A stretch of DNA of 64,000 nucleotides from Candidatus Saccharimonadota bacterium. Lineage in GTDB: Bacteria > Patescibacteriota > Saccharimonadia > Saccharimonadales > Saccharimonadaceae. Below are positions 6,840 to 16,557 of this stretch, one piece after another; positions within the stretch are counted from its first letter, which is position 1, and the number at the start of each line of letters is the position of its first letter. Under the pieces are notes generated by a model. The model did not search any database. It saw only the letters and a list, made by a program, of their open reading frames with translations, and was not told the DNA's origin. The translations under genes and the position numbers were made by a program. The stretch spans positions 124,001-188,000 of the forward strand of contig CAJPIO010000002.1 in assembly GCA_905365145.1 (NCBI GenBank), read 5' to 3'.

Positions 6840-7478
6840 ATGAAGCACCAGCAGACGGCGGCGCCCAAATTTTTCTTAAAGAAACGCTGTATTATCTTAA
6901 GCATAATTGCGCTGTTGCTTATCGTACCAATCACAGTCATTATTCAGCCGAAAATTGCCGATAAGCTGTCGTCTCTCATTAATTCCACGCGCCTCGATAG
7001 GTCGCCTGGCGAAGCGGCTTTTCCAGATATTGATACGGCAAATTTAAGCCCAACTCGCCAAAAAATTATCAGCCTAGCAAAGACTGAATTCAAGGCGCAA
7101 TCCGCTGGCACTAAGTTCAGCCAGGGCGCCGAGGAGGCGTGGTGCGCTAACTTTGTGAGCTGGATCATGTATCAAGCGGGCGCGCCGCTGAAAAATCCGC
7201 ATACTGGCGGCTGGCGTATTCCGGGGACGTTTACCTTGCGCGAGCATTACGAAACAGCCGGTCGCTTCAAGCCTGCTAATTCCGGCTACCAACCGCTTCC
7301 TGGTGACGTGGCAATTTACCGTAATTCGCCAGTGTTCGGCGACCACACTAACATCGTCTTGAAAAATGACAACGGCGTACAAACCACTGTCGGCGGCAAC
7401 GAGGCAAACCGCATCCGCGTATTCATCAATCATGACAAACGGTATGACGGGCTACTGGGATACGGCGTACCAAATTAG
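6840..7478 (+). CDS. Membrane-anchored CHAP-domain peptidoglycan hydrolase
   Basis: A 212-residue protein with an N-terminal anchor helix (about residues 16-37) and a C-terminal CHAP domain. The catalytic Cys is in EEAWCANFVSWIM and the His in FGDHTNIVLK; a following Gly-Asn-Glu (GGNEANRIR) is typical. CHAP enzymes cut peptide bonds in peptidoglycan. In an epibiont such an enzyme could remodel its own wall or act on the host wall; that is inference. ATG 6840 is chosen over an earlier frame start at 6771 because a clear -10 element lies between them. Confidence 0.85.
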   Translation: MKHQQTAAPKFFLKKRCIILSIIALLLIVPITVIIQPKIADKLSSLINSTRLDRSPGEAAFPDIDTANLSPTRQKIISLAKTEFKAQSAGTKFSQGAEEAWCANFVSWIMYQAGAPLKNPHTGGWRIPGTFTLREHYETAGRFKPANSGYQPLPGDVAIYRNSPVFGDHTNIVLKNDNGVQTTVGGNEANRIRVFINHDKRYDGLLGYGVPN

Positions 7479-7521
7479 ACTATGGTCCTTCTAAGCCAAC
7501 ATTTGCCTTTAGACAAGATAT

Positions 7522-8457
7522 TTATCGTTTCCGCAAGAAGAATCCGCCCAGCGCGCAGGCCGCCACGATACTAACCACAGTAATTTTCCAAAACATCAGC
7601 GGATCATTATCACCAGGCACCGGCACATTCATGCCGAACAGCCCAGCAATCATCGTTGGGATAGTCAGCGCCACGGTGATTACCGTCAGCAGGCGAATTG
7701 TCTCATTCAAGCGGGTATCCATCACTGCCCGGTAGCTGTCGCGGACGTTAGTAATAGTGCGTAGCAAGCTCTTACAACGGGCAATTACCTGCTCCAAATC
7801 AATCGACAAATCCTCAACATCTTCTTTGTCATCCGCCCGTAGGCGCAGACCGCTGGTCGCCAGCAATTTCTCGACCGCCCAGTTCATCGGGATGAGCGCA
7901 TCCAAGTAATCGTTCAGTTTGCGCTCGTATTCCGCCAGCGTAGCAATATCTTTGACCCGCAGCGTATGAATGTTATCGGTAGCCGCTCGCATTTGGCGGT
8001 TAATCGCTGCCACCCGCCTATTTGGGATGGCAGCCAGCCGCTGATACTGCCTAGATATTGCGTCAATCATATCAACCAACAACTCAACTGGCCGGTCGGT
8101 ACGCGAACGTGCTTGATCAATAAACGGCTGCCACAACCTACCCAAGCTATCGCGCGACAAGGTTACGGCATAGTCCTTATTCAAACAAAACAAAATTGGC
8201 GTGGTGAAATCATTAAAGTCATCATCGGTATCTGGCAGCCGGGCGATTAGATATGTCCAATCGTCGCCAATCTCCAGGCGCGGCACCTCATGCGGATCAA
8301 GCGCGTCGCTCAACAAATCATTATCAAGCCCCAGCGACAACAACTCGGCCAGCTCATCCTCGTTCGGACGTTCGCAGCGCACCCACGAACCTGCCCGCAG
8401 GCGTTCCAGCGGCTTGATTTGCTGATTTTTAGCACTTGAATGAAGATATTGCAGCAT
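7522..8457 (-). CDS. corA: CorA-type divalent cation transporter
   Basis: A 311-residue protein: acidic cytoplasmic N-domain, long central helices (residues about 130-245) and two C-terminal membrane helices. The pore motif GMN is present (IAGLFGMNVPVPG), followed by the short loop and the last helix ending in FFLRKR. CorA proteins form pentameric Mg2+ (also Co2+/Ni2+) channels. The usual MPE-type loop after GMN is replaced by VPVPGDND, as in many divergent CorA/ZntB members. Monocistronic, with a -10-like AT-rich stretch directly upstream. Confidence 0.88.
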   Translation of the reverse strand: MLQYLHSSAKNQQIKPLERLRAGSWVRCERPNEDELAELLSLGLDNDLLSDALDPHEVPRLEIGDDWTYLIARLPDTDDDFNDFTTPILFCLNKDYAVTLSRDSLGRLWQPFIDQARSRTDRPVELLVDMIDAISRQYQRLAAIPNRRVAAINRQMRAATDNIHTLRVKDIATLAEYERKLNDYLDALIPMNWAVEKLLATSGLRLRADDKEDVEDLSIDLEQVIARCKSLLRTITNVRDSYRAVMDTRLNETIRLLTVITVALTIPTMIAGLFGMNVPVPGDNDPLMFWKITVVSIVAACALGGFFLRKR

Positions 8458-8560
8458 TCTCTTTTTATACTATAATTTACTGATATTTTCAATGATTTTG
8501 GCGTCTAGACAGGTAGAGAAAGGTCTCAGAGACAGCCCAGCACCCCTAACATATTACAAA

Positions 8561-8569
8561 TGCTATACT
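8561..8569 (+). promoter_or_regulatory. Extended -10 of the deacetylase gene, leaderless spacing
   Basis: TGCTATACT (extended -10). ATG 8576 follows after 6 bases. Confidence 0.55.
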
Positions 8570-8575
8570 ATATCT

Positions 8576-10129
8576 ATGCCTGCTAAAAAATCACTAAGGA
8601 AGCCGCCAGCGAAACAACCGGCGAGCAAAACCGATAATCCTAAATCGGCTAGCAATAAAGCAGCCAAGCCTAAACATATCCGCCGCACAGCGAAAACAAA
8701 AACTAAGCCCGCCAAATGGCGAAACGCGCTGATAGCGATATTGTTATTGACGGCAATGGCAGCGGTTTTATCAGGACTGGTTTACGCATATTTTAACCAG
8801 CTGTCGCCGCGCCGCCCGACTGCTTTATCTGACGAGCAATACTATTTCACCGATTCGCGCTACTCCGGCATTCGTTCTAAATTCGTAATGCGCCAGACTA
8901 ACCGCGAGAAAGTTTCGATTGAATATCCGCTGACGAAAAATAATAAGATTAACAAGACCGTCGCGCAGGCAATTGACCGCGCTGACAGCGATTTCCGCTA
9001 TGCCGCTACTAATATTCTGACGTTCGACCAGCCGCTGACCGAGACTATTAGCTACCAAGTGACGCATAATAATTCGGTAGCTTTATCGATTATTGTCAAT
9101 ATTAAGCAAGATATGCACGGCGCGCATCCGGTGTCGTTGACTCATTTTTGGACGTTTGATAAAAAATCTGGCGAGGTGATTACTTTGAACGATTTGACCG
9201 AGCGATCAGAGAAAGCGGCTGAGGAAATCGTGGCAGCTGCCCGAAATAATATCAAGGAGACCATCAAGCAGCGCCAGCAAGCAGAGCTGGATCTCAATGA
9301 AACGATCACCCAGGAAACGCTATCGAATTTCGTTATTACCGATGGCGGCAATAGTTTAGCTTGGCCAATCGGGCAGGCGTCACTGCTGCCATCAGCCTAC
9401 GGCGAAATGACGATCAAAGTGCCGATCGCCGCCGTTGCCAAATATCTGCAAAATTCGACAGCCCGAAAACTAGCTAATATGCCCAAGCCGCCCGAACCAA
9501 AACCAAAGCCAGCGCCTGCCGCGCCGCCAGCCGCGAATTCTGGGGGTAAAGTAATTGCCTTAACATTTGACGATGGCCCAGGCCCGTACACCGCGCAGCT
9601 ATTGGATATTTTGGATCAGTATGGTGCTAAAGCGACATTTTTCTTAATCGGTAGCAAAGTCTCCAGCCAAGCCAACGTCGTACGCAGCATCCATGCACGC
9701 GGCCACCAACTAGGCAATCACTCGTGGTCGCACCCAGAACTGCCTAAATTGCCAGTTGTCCAAATTGCTGGCGAAATCGACCGCACCAACGAGGCTATCA
9801 GACAAGCTACTGGCGTCAAGCCAACCATTCTCCGACCACCGTATGGCGCAGCCAACAGTGTGGTTTTGGAGCAACTTCGGGCGCGTGGTATGTCATCAAT
9901 TTTGTGGTCAGTTGACACTCGCGATTGGGCCGATCGCAATAGCCAAATCGTCTGCTCGCGCGCCGTCGCTGGCGCTCACCCTGGAGCCGTCATCTTGATG
10001 CACGACATTCACCAAACGTCAGTTGGTGCCGTGCCGTGTATCCTTAACGCGCTGAAGCAGCAAGGTTATTCGTTTGTGACGGTGCAGGGACTACTCGGCA
10101 ATATGGCAGCGGGAGCTGGATATCCGTAG
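8576..10129 (+). CDS. Membrane-anchored polysaccharide deacetylase with RsiV-like domain
   Basis: A 517-residue protein. A Lys/Pro/Ala-rich cytoplasmic start is followed by an anchor helix (RNALIAILLLTAMAAVLSGL), an RsiV/DUF3298-like domain, a Pro-Lys linker and a C-terminal NodB domain. NodB motifs: ALTFDDGPGPYT (metal Asp), GNHSWSHPEL (metal His pair), RPPYGA, and the late ILMHDIH. The architecture is that of PdaC-type deacetylases acting on N-acetylated wall glycans. ATG 8576 is preferred over an open frame to 8492, since the extended -10 lies between. Catalytic residues look intact. Confidence 0.86.
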   Translation: MPAKKSLRKPPAKQPASKTDNPKSASNKAAKPKHIRRTAKTKTKPAKWRNALIAILLLTAMAAVLSGLVYAYFNQLSPRRPTALSDEQYYFTDSRYSGIRSKFVMRQTNREKVSIEYPLTKNNKINKTVAQAIDRADSDFRYAATNILTFDQPLTETISYQVTHNNSVALSIIVNIKQDMHGAHPVSLTHFWTFDKKSGEVITLNDLTERSEKAAEEIVAAARNNIKETIKQRQQAELDLNETITQETLSNFVITDGGNSLAWPIGQASLLPSAYGEMTIKVPIAAVAKYLQNSTARKLANMPKPPEPKPKPAPAAPPAANSGGKVIALTFDDGPGPYTAQLLDILDQYGAKATFFLIGSKVSSQANVVRSIHARGHQLGNHSWSHPELPKLPVVQIAGEIDRTNEAIRQATGVKPTILRPPYGAANSVVLEQLRARGMSSILWSVDTRDWADRNSQIVCSRAVAGAHPGAVILMHDIHQTSVGAVPCILNALKQQGYSFVTVQGLLGNMAAGAGYP

Positions 10130-10166
10130 AATCGTAGCTAAGTGTTACGACTGCGCGTTGCGGCGG

Positions 10167-10397
10167 CTATTCTGACTTATCTACTTCAAAAACCTTATAT
10201 TTCGAAGTTGCACCGCGCACCAACCTCACCTTTGACGGCGCCACGCCAAAATGTTTCGCCAACAGTTTTACTGCGGCGGCGTTCGCCCGCCCCTCAACAG
10301 CCGGCGCCTTGGTATAAACCGTCAACGAGCCATCATCGTTCGGGACGACTTCTTCGCGATGGCAGGAGTTGGGTTTGAGATGGACGGAGATTTTCAT
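10167..10397 (-). CDS. DUF167 (YggU) family protein
   Basis: A 76-residue protein matching DUF167: MKISVHLKPNSCHREEV, then VYTKAPAVEGRANAAAVKLL with the conserved GxAN motif, then LVRGATSKYKVFEV. These small alpha/beta proteins are widespread and of unknown function. It is convergent with the deacetylase gene and lies downstream of the ParA-like gene region on the same strand. Confidence 0.85.
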   Translation of the reverse strand: MKISVHLKPNSCHREEVVPNDDGSLTVYTKAPAVEGRANAAAVKLLAKHFGVAPSKVRLVRGATSKYKVFEVDKSE

Positions 10398-10451
10398 ACA
10401 ATTTGATTATTTCTAAACCAAAAATTCATCGGCATATACAAATTAGCCGTC

Positions 10452-11471
10452 TTAATACTTATCCAGGATCTTCAAAATAGCGTCTGAAAGCTTATCAAAT
10501 TCTTGTTGAGCCTTCATAATATTTTCGCGAGAGCCAGGCTGCGTTGCCTCTGCTTCATTGGGATTAATGTTGAAAATCGCAACGCCTGATTCGTGCGTAA
10601 TTGCCGGCAATCGACCGTAATCCTGAATATCGTGCAGCGACGCGCGACTGCTAGACGCAACCAGCCCATTCCGACAATGGCGTTCACTCAAGAATTTTTG
10701 AACTCGTTCTGGAATTTGATCAATCCACTTGCGGTGGTCTTTGATCGGTTTTTGGCCATACACATTGTACGAATTCAAGATATAGCCGATAAACAACCCT
10801 TCGCCACCCAGTACAAATTGGCTTTCAATGCCGCTACTTAACGCTTTACCAGTATTACGCCAGTTGATTTTCCACTTTTCAAACATGATACCAAGGTTCT
10901 CAATGCCCTGTAGACTAAGCGCATCAGGCATTAGCGGTACGACAAAATAATCGCTGCCGAGCAAGATTACTCGATTCAGCAACCCTAACGTCGGCGAGGT
11001 ATCAATCACAAAGATATCAACTTGATCGCTCAAGCCTTTTTCGCGCAGGAAACGATCTATCGCGCTCGTTTGAAAATAGCCGAGCTGCTCGCCAGCCGCA
11101 GCTGAGTTGTAGCCAGTCGATAGAACATTCTCATAATCGCTTAGCCGCATGTCGCCACGCAGTAAATACAGGTTCTCGGGCGCGCCCTTAGCTTGCTCAA
11201 ATTGTGCAGCCAAATCAATATCCGAACCTCCCTCAATCACTCCGCGCAGCACGTCGTAAATCGTCTTGCTCATCTCTGAGAAAATCGTATTCTCGTAATA
11301 TTCTTCGCCAAGCGCTAACCGCGTCAAATTACACTGCGGATCAAGATCAATTAGCACCGTCTTATAGCCCTTGTTAGCAAACTGCACCGCAGTATTATAC
11401 GCTAGCGTTGTTTTACCAACGCCGCCCTTATTATTAAAGAAAACCAGTTTTTTAGAGCGAGGGAACTTCAT
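10452..11471 (-). CDS. ParA/Soj-like ATPase
   Basis: A 339-residue P-loop ATPase with the deviant Walker A KGGVGKTT at residues 14-21, DLDPQCNLTRLAL, and the Walker B-like region VDIFVIDTSPTLGLLN. A 60-residue insertion between these motifs and the C-terminal extension make it longer than chromosomal Soj (about 250). No ParB or parS is visible, so it may position a surface or defence complex rather than a chromosome. An extended -10 ends 6 bases before ATG. Confidence 0.85.
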   Translation of the reverse strand: MKFPRSKKLVFFNNKGGVGKTTLAYNTAVQFANKGYKTVLIDLDPQCNLTRLALGEEYYENTIFSEMSKTIYDVLRGVIEGGSDIDLAAQFEQAKGAPENLYLLRGDMRLSDYENVLSTGYNSAAAGEQLGYFQTSAIDRFLREKGLSDQVDIFVIDTSPTLGLLNRVILLGSDYFVVPLMPDALSLQGIENLGIMFEKWKINWRNTGKALSSGIESQFVLGGEGLFIGYILNSYNVYGQKPIKDHRKWIDQIPERVQKFLSERHCRNGLVASSSRASLHDIQDYGRLPAITHESGVAIFNINPNEAEATQPGSRENIMKAQQEFDKLSDAILKILDKY

Positions 11472-11477
11472 ATATTG

Positions 11478-11486
11478 ATTTTAGCA
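11478..11486 (-). promoter_or_regulatory. Extended -10 of the ParA-like gene
   Basis: TGCTAAAAT on the minus strand ends 6 bases before ATG 11471 (leaderless spacing). Confidence 0.5.
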
Positions 11487-11591
11487 TAGATACAAACACT
11501 TCAGATTTAACATTCTATTCTTGCACGTTCGTAAAGACCTAGAAAACAAAACTGTTAGCAAAATTACTGCGGCATTACGAGGTGTATCATC

Positions 11592-12194
11592 TTAAAACGA
11601 CATCGCCTCCAACTCCCGCGGCAAAATCTCCTGCACTTCTACCGAACCTGCCACCAAGTGGTAACCATGCAATTTTGACGGCAAATCACGCTCGACTGAA
11701 CGCCAATTGACTGGGTGATTTTCATCAAAGTAATCCAGCAATTCCGTATTCAAAAAATGGTCGCGCGGCAAATCGACCGAACCATCTTGATTGACGACCA
11801 GTGCTATCGATAAACCCGATGTCACACCACTTTCATTTTTAGCATACGCCGCCGTCACCAAATGAACCATTGGCTCAAATTCCAACACTGACTGATCAAT
11901 CGCCTCCACCTGTGCCTGACCGCGACGCGCTAGCTGCTGATTGATTTTTGTTGTCAACTCGTCAACATCTGGCTGACCATCGCCCGCTCGGCAATAGTCG
12001 CAGCCATCCACCGCCTCGACATATTCCAGCAGCAAATCCATATCGACGTCAGTGTCTTTAACGCCATGCTGTGACAATTGCTCCACCATCTCATGCAGCG
12101 CACCCAGCAAACTATAATCATTGACATTCCTGGCAGCATCACCGATGCGGATGATGGCGCGAGCTACGGCGATAGGATTTTTAGACTTAACCAT
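11592..12194 (-). CDS. Uncharacterised acidic protein
   Basis: A 200-residue soluble protein I do not recognise. It is acidic and mostly helical in the first half (ARAIIRIGDAARNVNDYSLL) and carries a CDYC pair in an otherwise Cys-poor sequence, followed by a strand-rich second half (GLSIALVVNQDGSVDLP). ATG 12194 is chosen because TACAAT ends 7 bases upstream. An upstream in-frame start would overlap that promoter. It lies 36 bases past the end of hsdR on the same strand, but its own -10 suggests separate transcription. It could be part of the defence island or unrelated. Confidence 0.6.
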   Translation of the reverse strand: MVKSKNPIAVARAIIRIGDAARNVNDYSLLGALHEMVEQLSQHGVKDTDVDMDLLLEYVEAVDGCDYCRAGDGQPDVDELTTKINQQLARRGQAQVEAIDQSVLEFEPMVHLVTAAYAKNESGVTSGLSIALVVNQDGSVDLPRDHFLNTELLDYFDENHPVNWRSVERDLPSKLHGYHLVAGSVEVQEILPRELEAMSF

Positions 12195-12230
12195 ATATCC
12201 TATTGTACATCGATCTGCCATAATTAATTA

Positions 12231-15200
12231 TCAATCCAACAAACTCGCTCCGCCGCCAGCTTCATATACGGCGCGCTTCTGACTCCACTCATTACCATAG
12301 CGCTTGGCCTGCTCTAACACCATGTCAGTTGCCAACGCCTGCTGATCTGGCGGGTATCCATATTTTGCTAAAGTCTTTTTGACGTTAACTTTCAGTTTTG
12401 CCTGAACATTTTTACGCTCCGCCCAGTCAATCGTAGCATCACGACGCACTTGCTCTAGTAACACTTTTGCGATATCACGTAGCTGCGCGTCACCCAGTAC
12501 TTCGCGGGCACTGCCATTCTCAACCAGCGCATCATAAAAGATAATCTCATCCTCGCTGAGACCATCAACCGCTCCGTTCTCAAGAGTCTGGCGAATTTTC
12601 TGTCCAATGTTGATTAACTCCTCAATCACCTGCGCTGCCTCAATCGTCCCATTTCTATACCGTGTCAAGGCTTGATTGAGCAAGTCAGAGAACTTCGTAT
12701 CCTTGGCATAATTTCGCGAAAATCGTAGTTTAATTTCATCAGCAAGCAGTTTTTGCAAAGCTTCCACTGCCAAATTCTTGCGCTCCATGTTACGAATTTC
12801 TGCCAGGAACTCATCGCTTAAAATCGACAATTCCGGCTTTTTGAGCCCTGCCGCCTCAAACACATCAACTACACCGACCGGCGCAATTGCTTTATCAACA
12901 ATTTGTTTCAGCGCGCTTCGGTACTCAGCATTAGTCACAACTGTCGAGCTCGACACTTTCTCCAGTCGGGCTTTCACCGCCTGAAACAGCGCCACTTCTT
13001 CGCGAATTTCTAGCGCCTCGGACCTGGGCATCGCCAATGCAAATGCTTTACTCAGTTCCAAAACATGCTGTTTCAACCGCTTCTCACCATCTTCCAACCC
13101 CAAAATATATTCCTCTGCATCCAAAATAATTTGCAGCTGTTGGTTGGTCGGTGCGGTAAAGTATCGCTGGTAGTCAAAGTTACCAAACAAATCGCGCACC
13201 ACCTCATAACGCATCTGCATCTGCGCCACCGCCTCAGTAATATCAAGTTGCGGTACGCCCTGCCCACCACTTTGCGTATAGTCAGAAATAGCATCGCGCA
13301 GCGCCCCTGCCACACCCAGATAGTCAACCACCAAACCACCAGTTTTACCCGGAAACACTCGGTTGACTCGTGCAATTGCCTGCATCAAATTATGACCCTT
13401 CAGCGGTTTATCCAGGTACATAGTATGCATATTCGGCACATCAAACCCCGTCAGCCACATGTCGCACACAATCACCAATTCAAGTGGATCATTCGGATCC
13501 TTGATGCGCTTTTCGATCGCCTTTACTCGCTGTTTATTACGAATATGCGGCTGCAAATGATCAGGGTCGCTAGCACTACCGGTGATAATCACCTTGATTA
13601 CACCACGTGCGTCATCATCACTATGCCAATCTGGCCGATACGCCACAATTTTTTCATACAAATCCGCCGCAATACCGCGGCTCATCGTCACGATCATACC
13701 TTTACCACTCAGGACACTTTGCCGAGCCTCAAAATGCTCAATGATATCCAGGGCGATAGTATTCAGCCGCTCGCTATTACCGACGACGGCTTCTTTTTGT
13801 GCATACTCGGTCTTCAGCGCATCCTGACGACTCAATTCTTCGCCTTCCAGCAAATCATCAACTTCCTTATCCAGCCACTGCCGTGTCGCCTCATCCATAT
13901 TCAAATCAACCAGCCGACTCTCATAATAAATCGGCACTGTTGCGCCATCTTTCACCGCCTGCTCGATATCATAAATATCGATATAGTCGCCAAACACTGC
14001 TGGTGTTGACTTATCATCCGTTTCAATCGGCGTACCCGTAAAACCAATATAGCTCGCACCCGGCAAAGCATCGCGCATATATTTGGCGTAACCATACACC
14101 AGCTGAGCATCGCTGGCTCGAACATGTGCCTTCAAGCCATATTGACTGCGGTGCGCCTCGTCTGCCATCACGATAACATTGCGTCGATCAGTCAAAACTG
14201 GTAATTTATCCTCGTCATCCTCAGGCGAGAATTTTTGGATTGTTGTGAAGATAATCCCACCTGATTCGCGCTGCAACAGCTTCCTGAGTTCACTCCGTGA
14301 ATTAGCTTGCTTTGGGTCCTCTCCCAGGAGCTCGCGACAAGCGCTAAACGTACCAAACAGCTGGCCGTCAAGATCATTACGATCTGTCACCACCACGATG
14401 GTCGGGTTGTGCAAATCGCGCGACTTCATCAGCTTACCAGTATAAAACACCATGCTCAAGCTCTTGCCCGACCCTTGCGTATGCCAGACTACGCCAGCCC
14501 GCTGGTCGCCGCGTTCACCACTAGCCGCCAGCGTCCGATCAAGCGCCTTATTCACCACCCAGTATTGATGATAAGCAGCAACTTTCTTGATCAATTTGTC
14601 ACCATCACCACGCTCAAATACGATAAAATTCTGCACCACATCCAGCAAGCGTTCAGGCGTGCACGCACCGCGCAGCAGCACCTCCAGCATCGGCACATTG
14701 CCAACTTCCTCTTCGCCATCAACCGTCTTCCACGGCATCATTCGTTCCAGCGGGCTGGTGATCGTGCCCATCTCCGCCTCTAATCCATCACTGGTGACAC
14801 ACAATTCATTGAACCGAAACAAATCGCTAATCTCTCGCTTATACGTCTGGATTTGCTGATACGCTGCCGTCAAATCCGCCTTCGCATCAGCCACATTTTT
14901 CAGCTCAATCACCACCAGCGGCAACCCATTTACAAACAGCACGATATCCGGTCGGCGGTTATAGTCGCCCTGCAGAACCGTTAGCTGATTCACCGCCGCA
15001 AAATCATTGTTTTTTGGCGAGGTAAAATCAACCACCCGCACGATATCGTACTTCACCTCACCACTCGACGTGCGGTACTGCACCGGCACGCCTGCTACCA
15101 GTAATTGATGAAAATCGTGATTATTCTCGATCAAGCTTGGTTTACTAATATGCGTTAACCGCCGCATCGCTTCATTCAAGGCTGGTTCTGGAATGTACGG

Positions 15201-15365
15201 ATTGAGGTGCACCAAAGCACTATATAGACGCCCAGGCAACACCACCTGCCGCAGCTCACGCTCAGCCGCAACACCATCCGGACCAATAGCTGGACCATGC
15301 AAAATTTGCCAGCCAAGGTTAGCCAGGATATCAAGCGCGTATTGTTCGATTTTGTCTTCGGTCAT
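12231..15365 (-). CDS. hsdR: Type I restriction enzyme, R subunit
   Basis: A 1044-residue HsdR. The N-terminal nuclease shows PDIVLFVNGLPLVVIELKN (PD-ExK type). The motor has Walker A HTQGSGKSLSM, DEAH-type VIVMADEAHRSQYG, IGFTGTP, and the late helicase motif LMQAIARVNRVFPGK. A C-terminal helical domain contacts HsdM. It translocates DNA and cleaves at a distance when sites are unmethylated. It is separated from hsdM/hsdS by about 2.1 kb of other genes. A -10-like TAAAAT (TGT before it) ends 9 bases before the ATG. Confidence 0.95.
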   Translation of the reverse strand: MTEDKIEQYALDILANLGWQILHGPAIGPDGVAAERELRQVVLPGRLYSALVHLNPYIPEPALNEAMRRLTHISKPSLIENNHDFHQLLVAGVPVQYRTSSGEVKYDIVRVVDFTSPKNNDFAAVNQLTVLQGDYNRRPDIVLFVNGLPLVVIELKNVADAKADLTAAYQQIQTYKREISDLFRFNELCVTSDGLEAEMGTITSPLERMMPWKTVDGEEEVGNVPMLEVLLRGACTPERLLDVVQNFIVFERGDGDKLIKKVAAYHQYWVVNKALDRTLAASGERGDQRAGVVWHTQGSGKSLSMVFYTGKLMKSRDLHNPTIVVVTDRNDLDGQLFGTFSACRELLGEDPKQANSRSELRKLLQRESGGIIFTTIQKFSPEDDEDKLPVLTDRRNVIVMADEAHRSQYGLKAHVRASDAQLVYGYAKYMRDALPGASYIGFTGTPIETDDKSTPAVFGDYIDIYDIEQAVKDGATVPIYYESRLVDLNMDEATRQWLDKEVDDLLEGEELSRQDALKTEYAQKEAVVGNSERLNTIALDIIEHFEARQSVLSGKGMIVTMSRGIAADLYEKIVAYRPDWHSDDDARGVIKVIITGSASDPDHLQPHIRNKQRVKAIEKRIKDPNDPLELVIVCDMWLTGFDVPNMHTMYLDKPLKGHNLMQAIARVNRVFPGKTGGLVVDYLGVAGALRDAISDYTQSGGQGVPQLDITEAVAQMQMRYEVVRDLFGNFDYQRYFTAPTNQQLQIILDAEEYILGLEDGEKRLKQHVLELSKAFALAMPRSEALEIREEVALFQAVKARLEKVSSSTVVTNAEYRSALKQIVDKAIAPVGVVDVFEAAGLKKPELSILSDEFLAEIRNMERKNLAVEALQKLLADEIKLRFSRNYAKDTKFSDLLNQALTRYRNGTIEAAQVIEELINIGQKIRQTLENGAVDGLSEDEIIFYDALVENGSAREVLGDAQLRDIAKVLLEQVRRDATIDWAERKNVQAKLKVNVKKTLAKYGYPPDQQALATDMVLEQAKRYGNEWSQKRAVYEAGGGASLLD

Positions 15366-15436
15366 ACTATAGGTATTTTAACAAATTAAAACTAAGTAGG
15401 ACATTGGTTAACATTAGGACTATTGCCCTAGGTTAT

Positions 15437-15847
15437 CTAACAGCCAGAGAATTTTCTCATAATTTCTGGGAATTGATCATCAATAACTTTTTGCCATTTT
15501 ACAGTTTCGTTTGGCTCACAAATCTCCTTCTTAGAATAAATTAGGAGCACTCTTGCAACACATAGTTTGTCATTCAAGAAAACTATAGCTCTATTGCCCG
15601 AACTTTTTGGCGAGTCTTTCGTTCCGGCAACCTTAAAATATAATTTAACAATCCGACCTGAGTCTGATACATGAATTGTTTCTGCTTTATCAGTGAGAAT
15701 ATACTGCTCTATATGTTCAAGCACAAATTCTATAGACTTTTGTGTAGCTTGCCACTGTCTATCGCTGTGTCGATTAGCTATGTTTTTAATGTAATGTCTT
15801 TTCGTATAAGGATCAAATTGTACTAGATATCTGCCGCTGGTATACAT
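15437..15847 (-). CDS. Putative toxin partner of the Panacea antitoxin
   Basis: A 136-residue basic protein with no family I can name. It overlaps the end of the antitoxin gene by 35 bases and has its own ribosome site (AGAGGAT) inside that gene. Alternating strands and helices (GRIVKLYFKVAGTKDS, NRAIVFLNDKLCVARVLLIY) with a KSSGNR patch recall RelE/HigB-like RNases, but this is a weak resemblance. DUF4065 antitoxins pair with many unrelated toxins, so position is the main evidence. An internal TGCTATAAT (15865-15873, minus strand) might give extra transcription. Confidence 0.55.
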   Translation of the reverse strand: MYTSGRYLVQFDPYTKRHYIKNIANRHSDRQWQATQKSIEFVLEHIEQYILTDKAETIHVSDSGRIVKLYFKVAGTKDSPKSSGNRAIVFLNDKLCVARVLLIYSKKEICEPNETVKWQKVIDDQFPEIMRKFSGC

Positions 15848-16529
15848 GATTGGGATCCTCTTGAATTATAGCATCATACGGTATTAGCTCGCTTGGCTTA
15901 CAATACATCCATGGTAATTGGCTGTGAGTGTAATCAACTATCGTCTGTGTATTGGCCGTCTTCCACTGAGCTGCGATTTCTCTAAGTCGCTTGTCCTGCT
16001 CTTCCGAAAGTAGGCCATTATTTACCGGATCAAGCTCCTCGTTAAGGCTAATCATCATTGCTTTACCTCGAACTTTAATATCTATCTCTTCTGTGTCGTA
16101 CATTTCATCAATGACACGAAAAAACTCGTCCGGCACTGGACCTTGCGCGATTCTACGATACTGCAACCCGCTCACGGAATCTAAATTGTCGTAATACCAT
16201 GAAAAATCAAGAAGATAAAGCAACTTAGCTAATTTCGTTTTAGGGATTCTACCGTCGCCATCCGCACCGGCATACTTAATGAACCGACGAATCATCTCTT
16301 TGTAGCGATTTTTATCGTAGTCAATGCTCGGTTCACTATTCATGAAAATAGTATCAAAACTAGTACCCAACTCCTCAGACAACTTTTGTGCCTCAACGAC
16401 CGTTAGGTCCTTTGTCCCCATCTCCACCTTGTCATAGGAAGGCCGGCTCATACCTAGCACATCAGCCATATATTGTTGACTAAGGCCACGACTCTCACGT
16501 AGTCTTTTGATCCCACTTTTATCGCCCAT
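15813..16529 (-). CDS. HTH-XRE + Panacea (DUF4065) antitoxin
   Basis: A 238-residue protein. Residues about 6-60 are an XRE helix-turn-helix (LRESRGLSQQYMADVLGMSR). Residues about 80-235 match the Panacea/SocA-like domain: the KLAKLLYLLDFSWYYD core, then QYRRIAQGPVPDEFFRVIDE and a C-terminal TQTIVDYTHSQLPW. Panacea domains neutralise diverse toxins; fused HTH versions also repress the operon. Consistent with that, a 17-bp palindrome overlaps the -10 and spacer of its promoter. It is the first gene of the pair, and the toxin-like gene follows with overlap. Confidence 0.8.
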   Translation of the reverse strand: MGDKSGIKRLRESRGLSQQYMADVLGMSRPSYDKVEMGTKDLTVVEAQKLSEELGTSFDTIFMNSEPSIDYDKNRYKEMIRRFIKYAGADGDGRIPKTKLAKLLYLLDFSWYYDNLDSVSGLQYRRIAQGPVPDEFFRVIDEMYDTEEIDIKVRGKAMMISLNEELDPVNNGLLSEEQDKRLREIAAQWKTANTQTIVDYTHSQLPWMYCKPSELIPYDAIIQEDPNHVYQRQISSTI

Positions 16530-16557
16530 AGACTCTTTCTCCTACTTTTATGTTATA

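Noticed and set aside
8492..8575. N-terminal extension of the deacetylase gene to 8492
   Set aside because: An extended -10 at 8561-8569 lies inside it; ATG 8576 fits the leaderless pattern and family start.
13065..14009. Long plus-strand open frame inside hsdR
   Set aside because: His/Ile-rich shadow of the hsdR coding strand with no plausible start signal.
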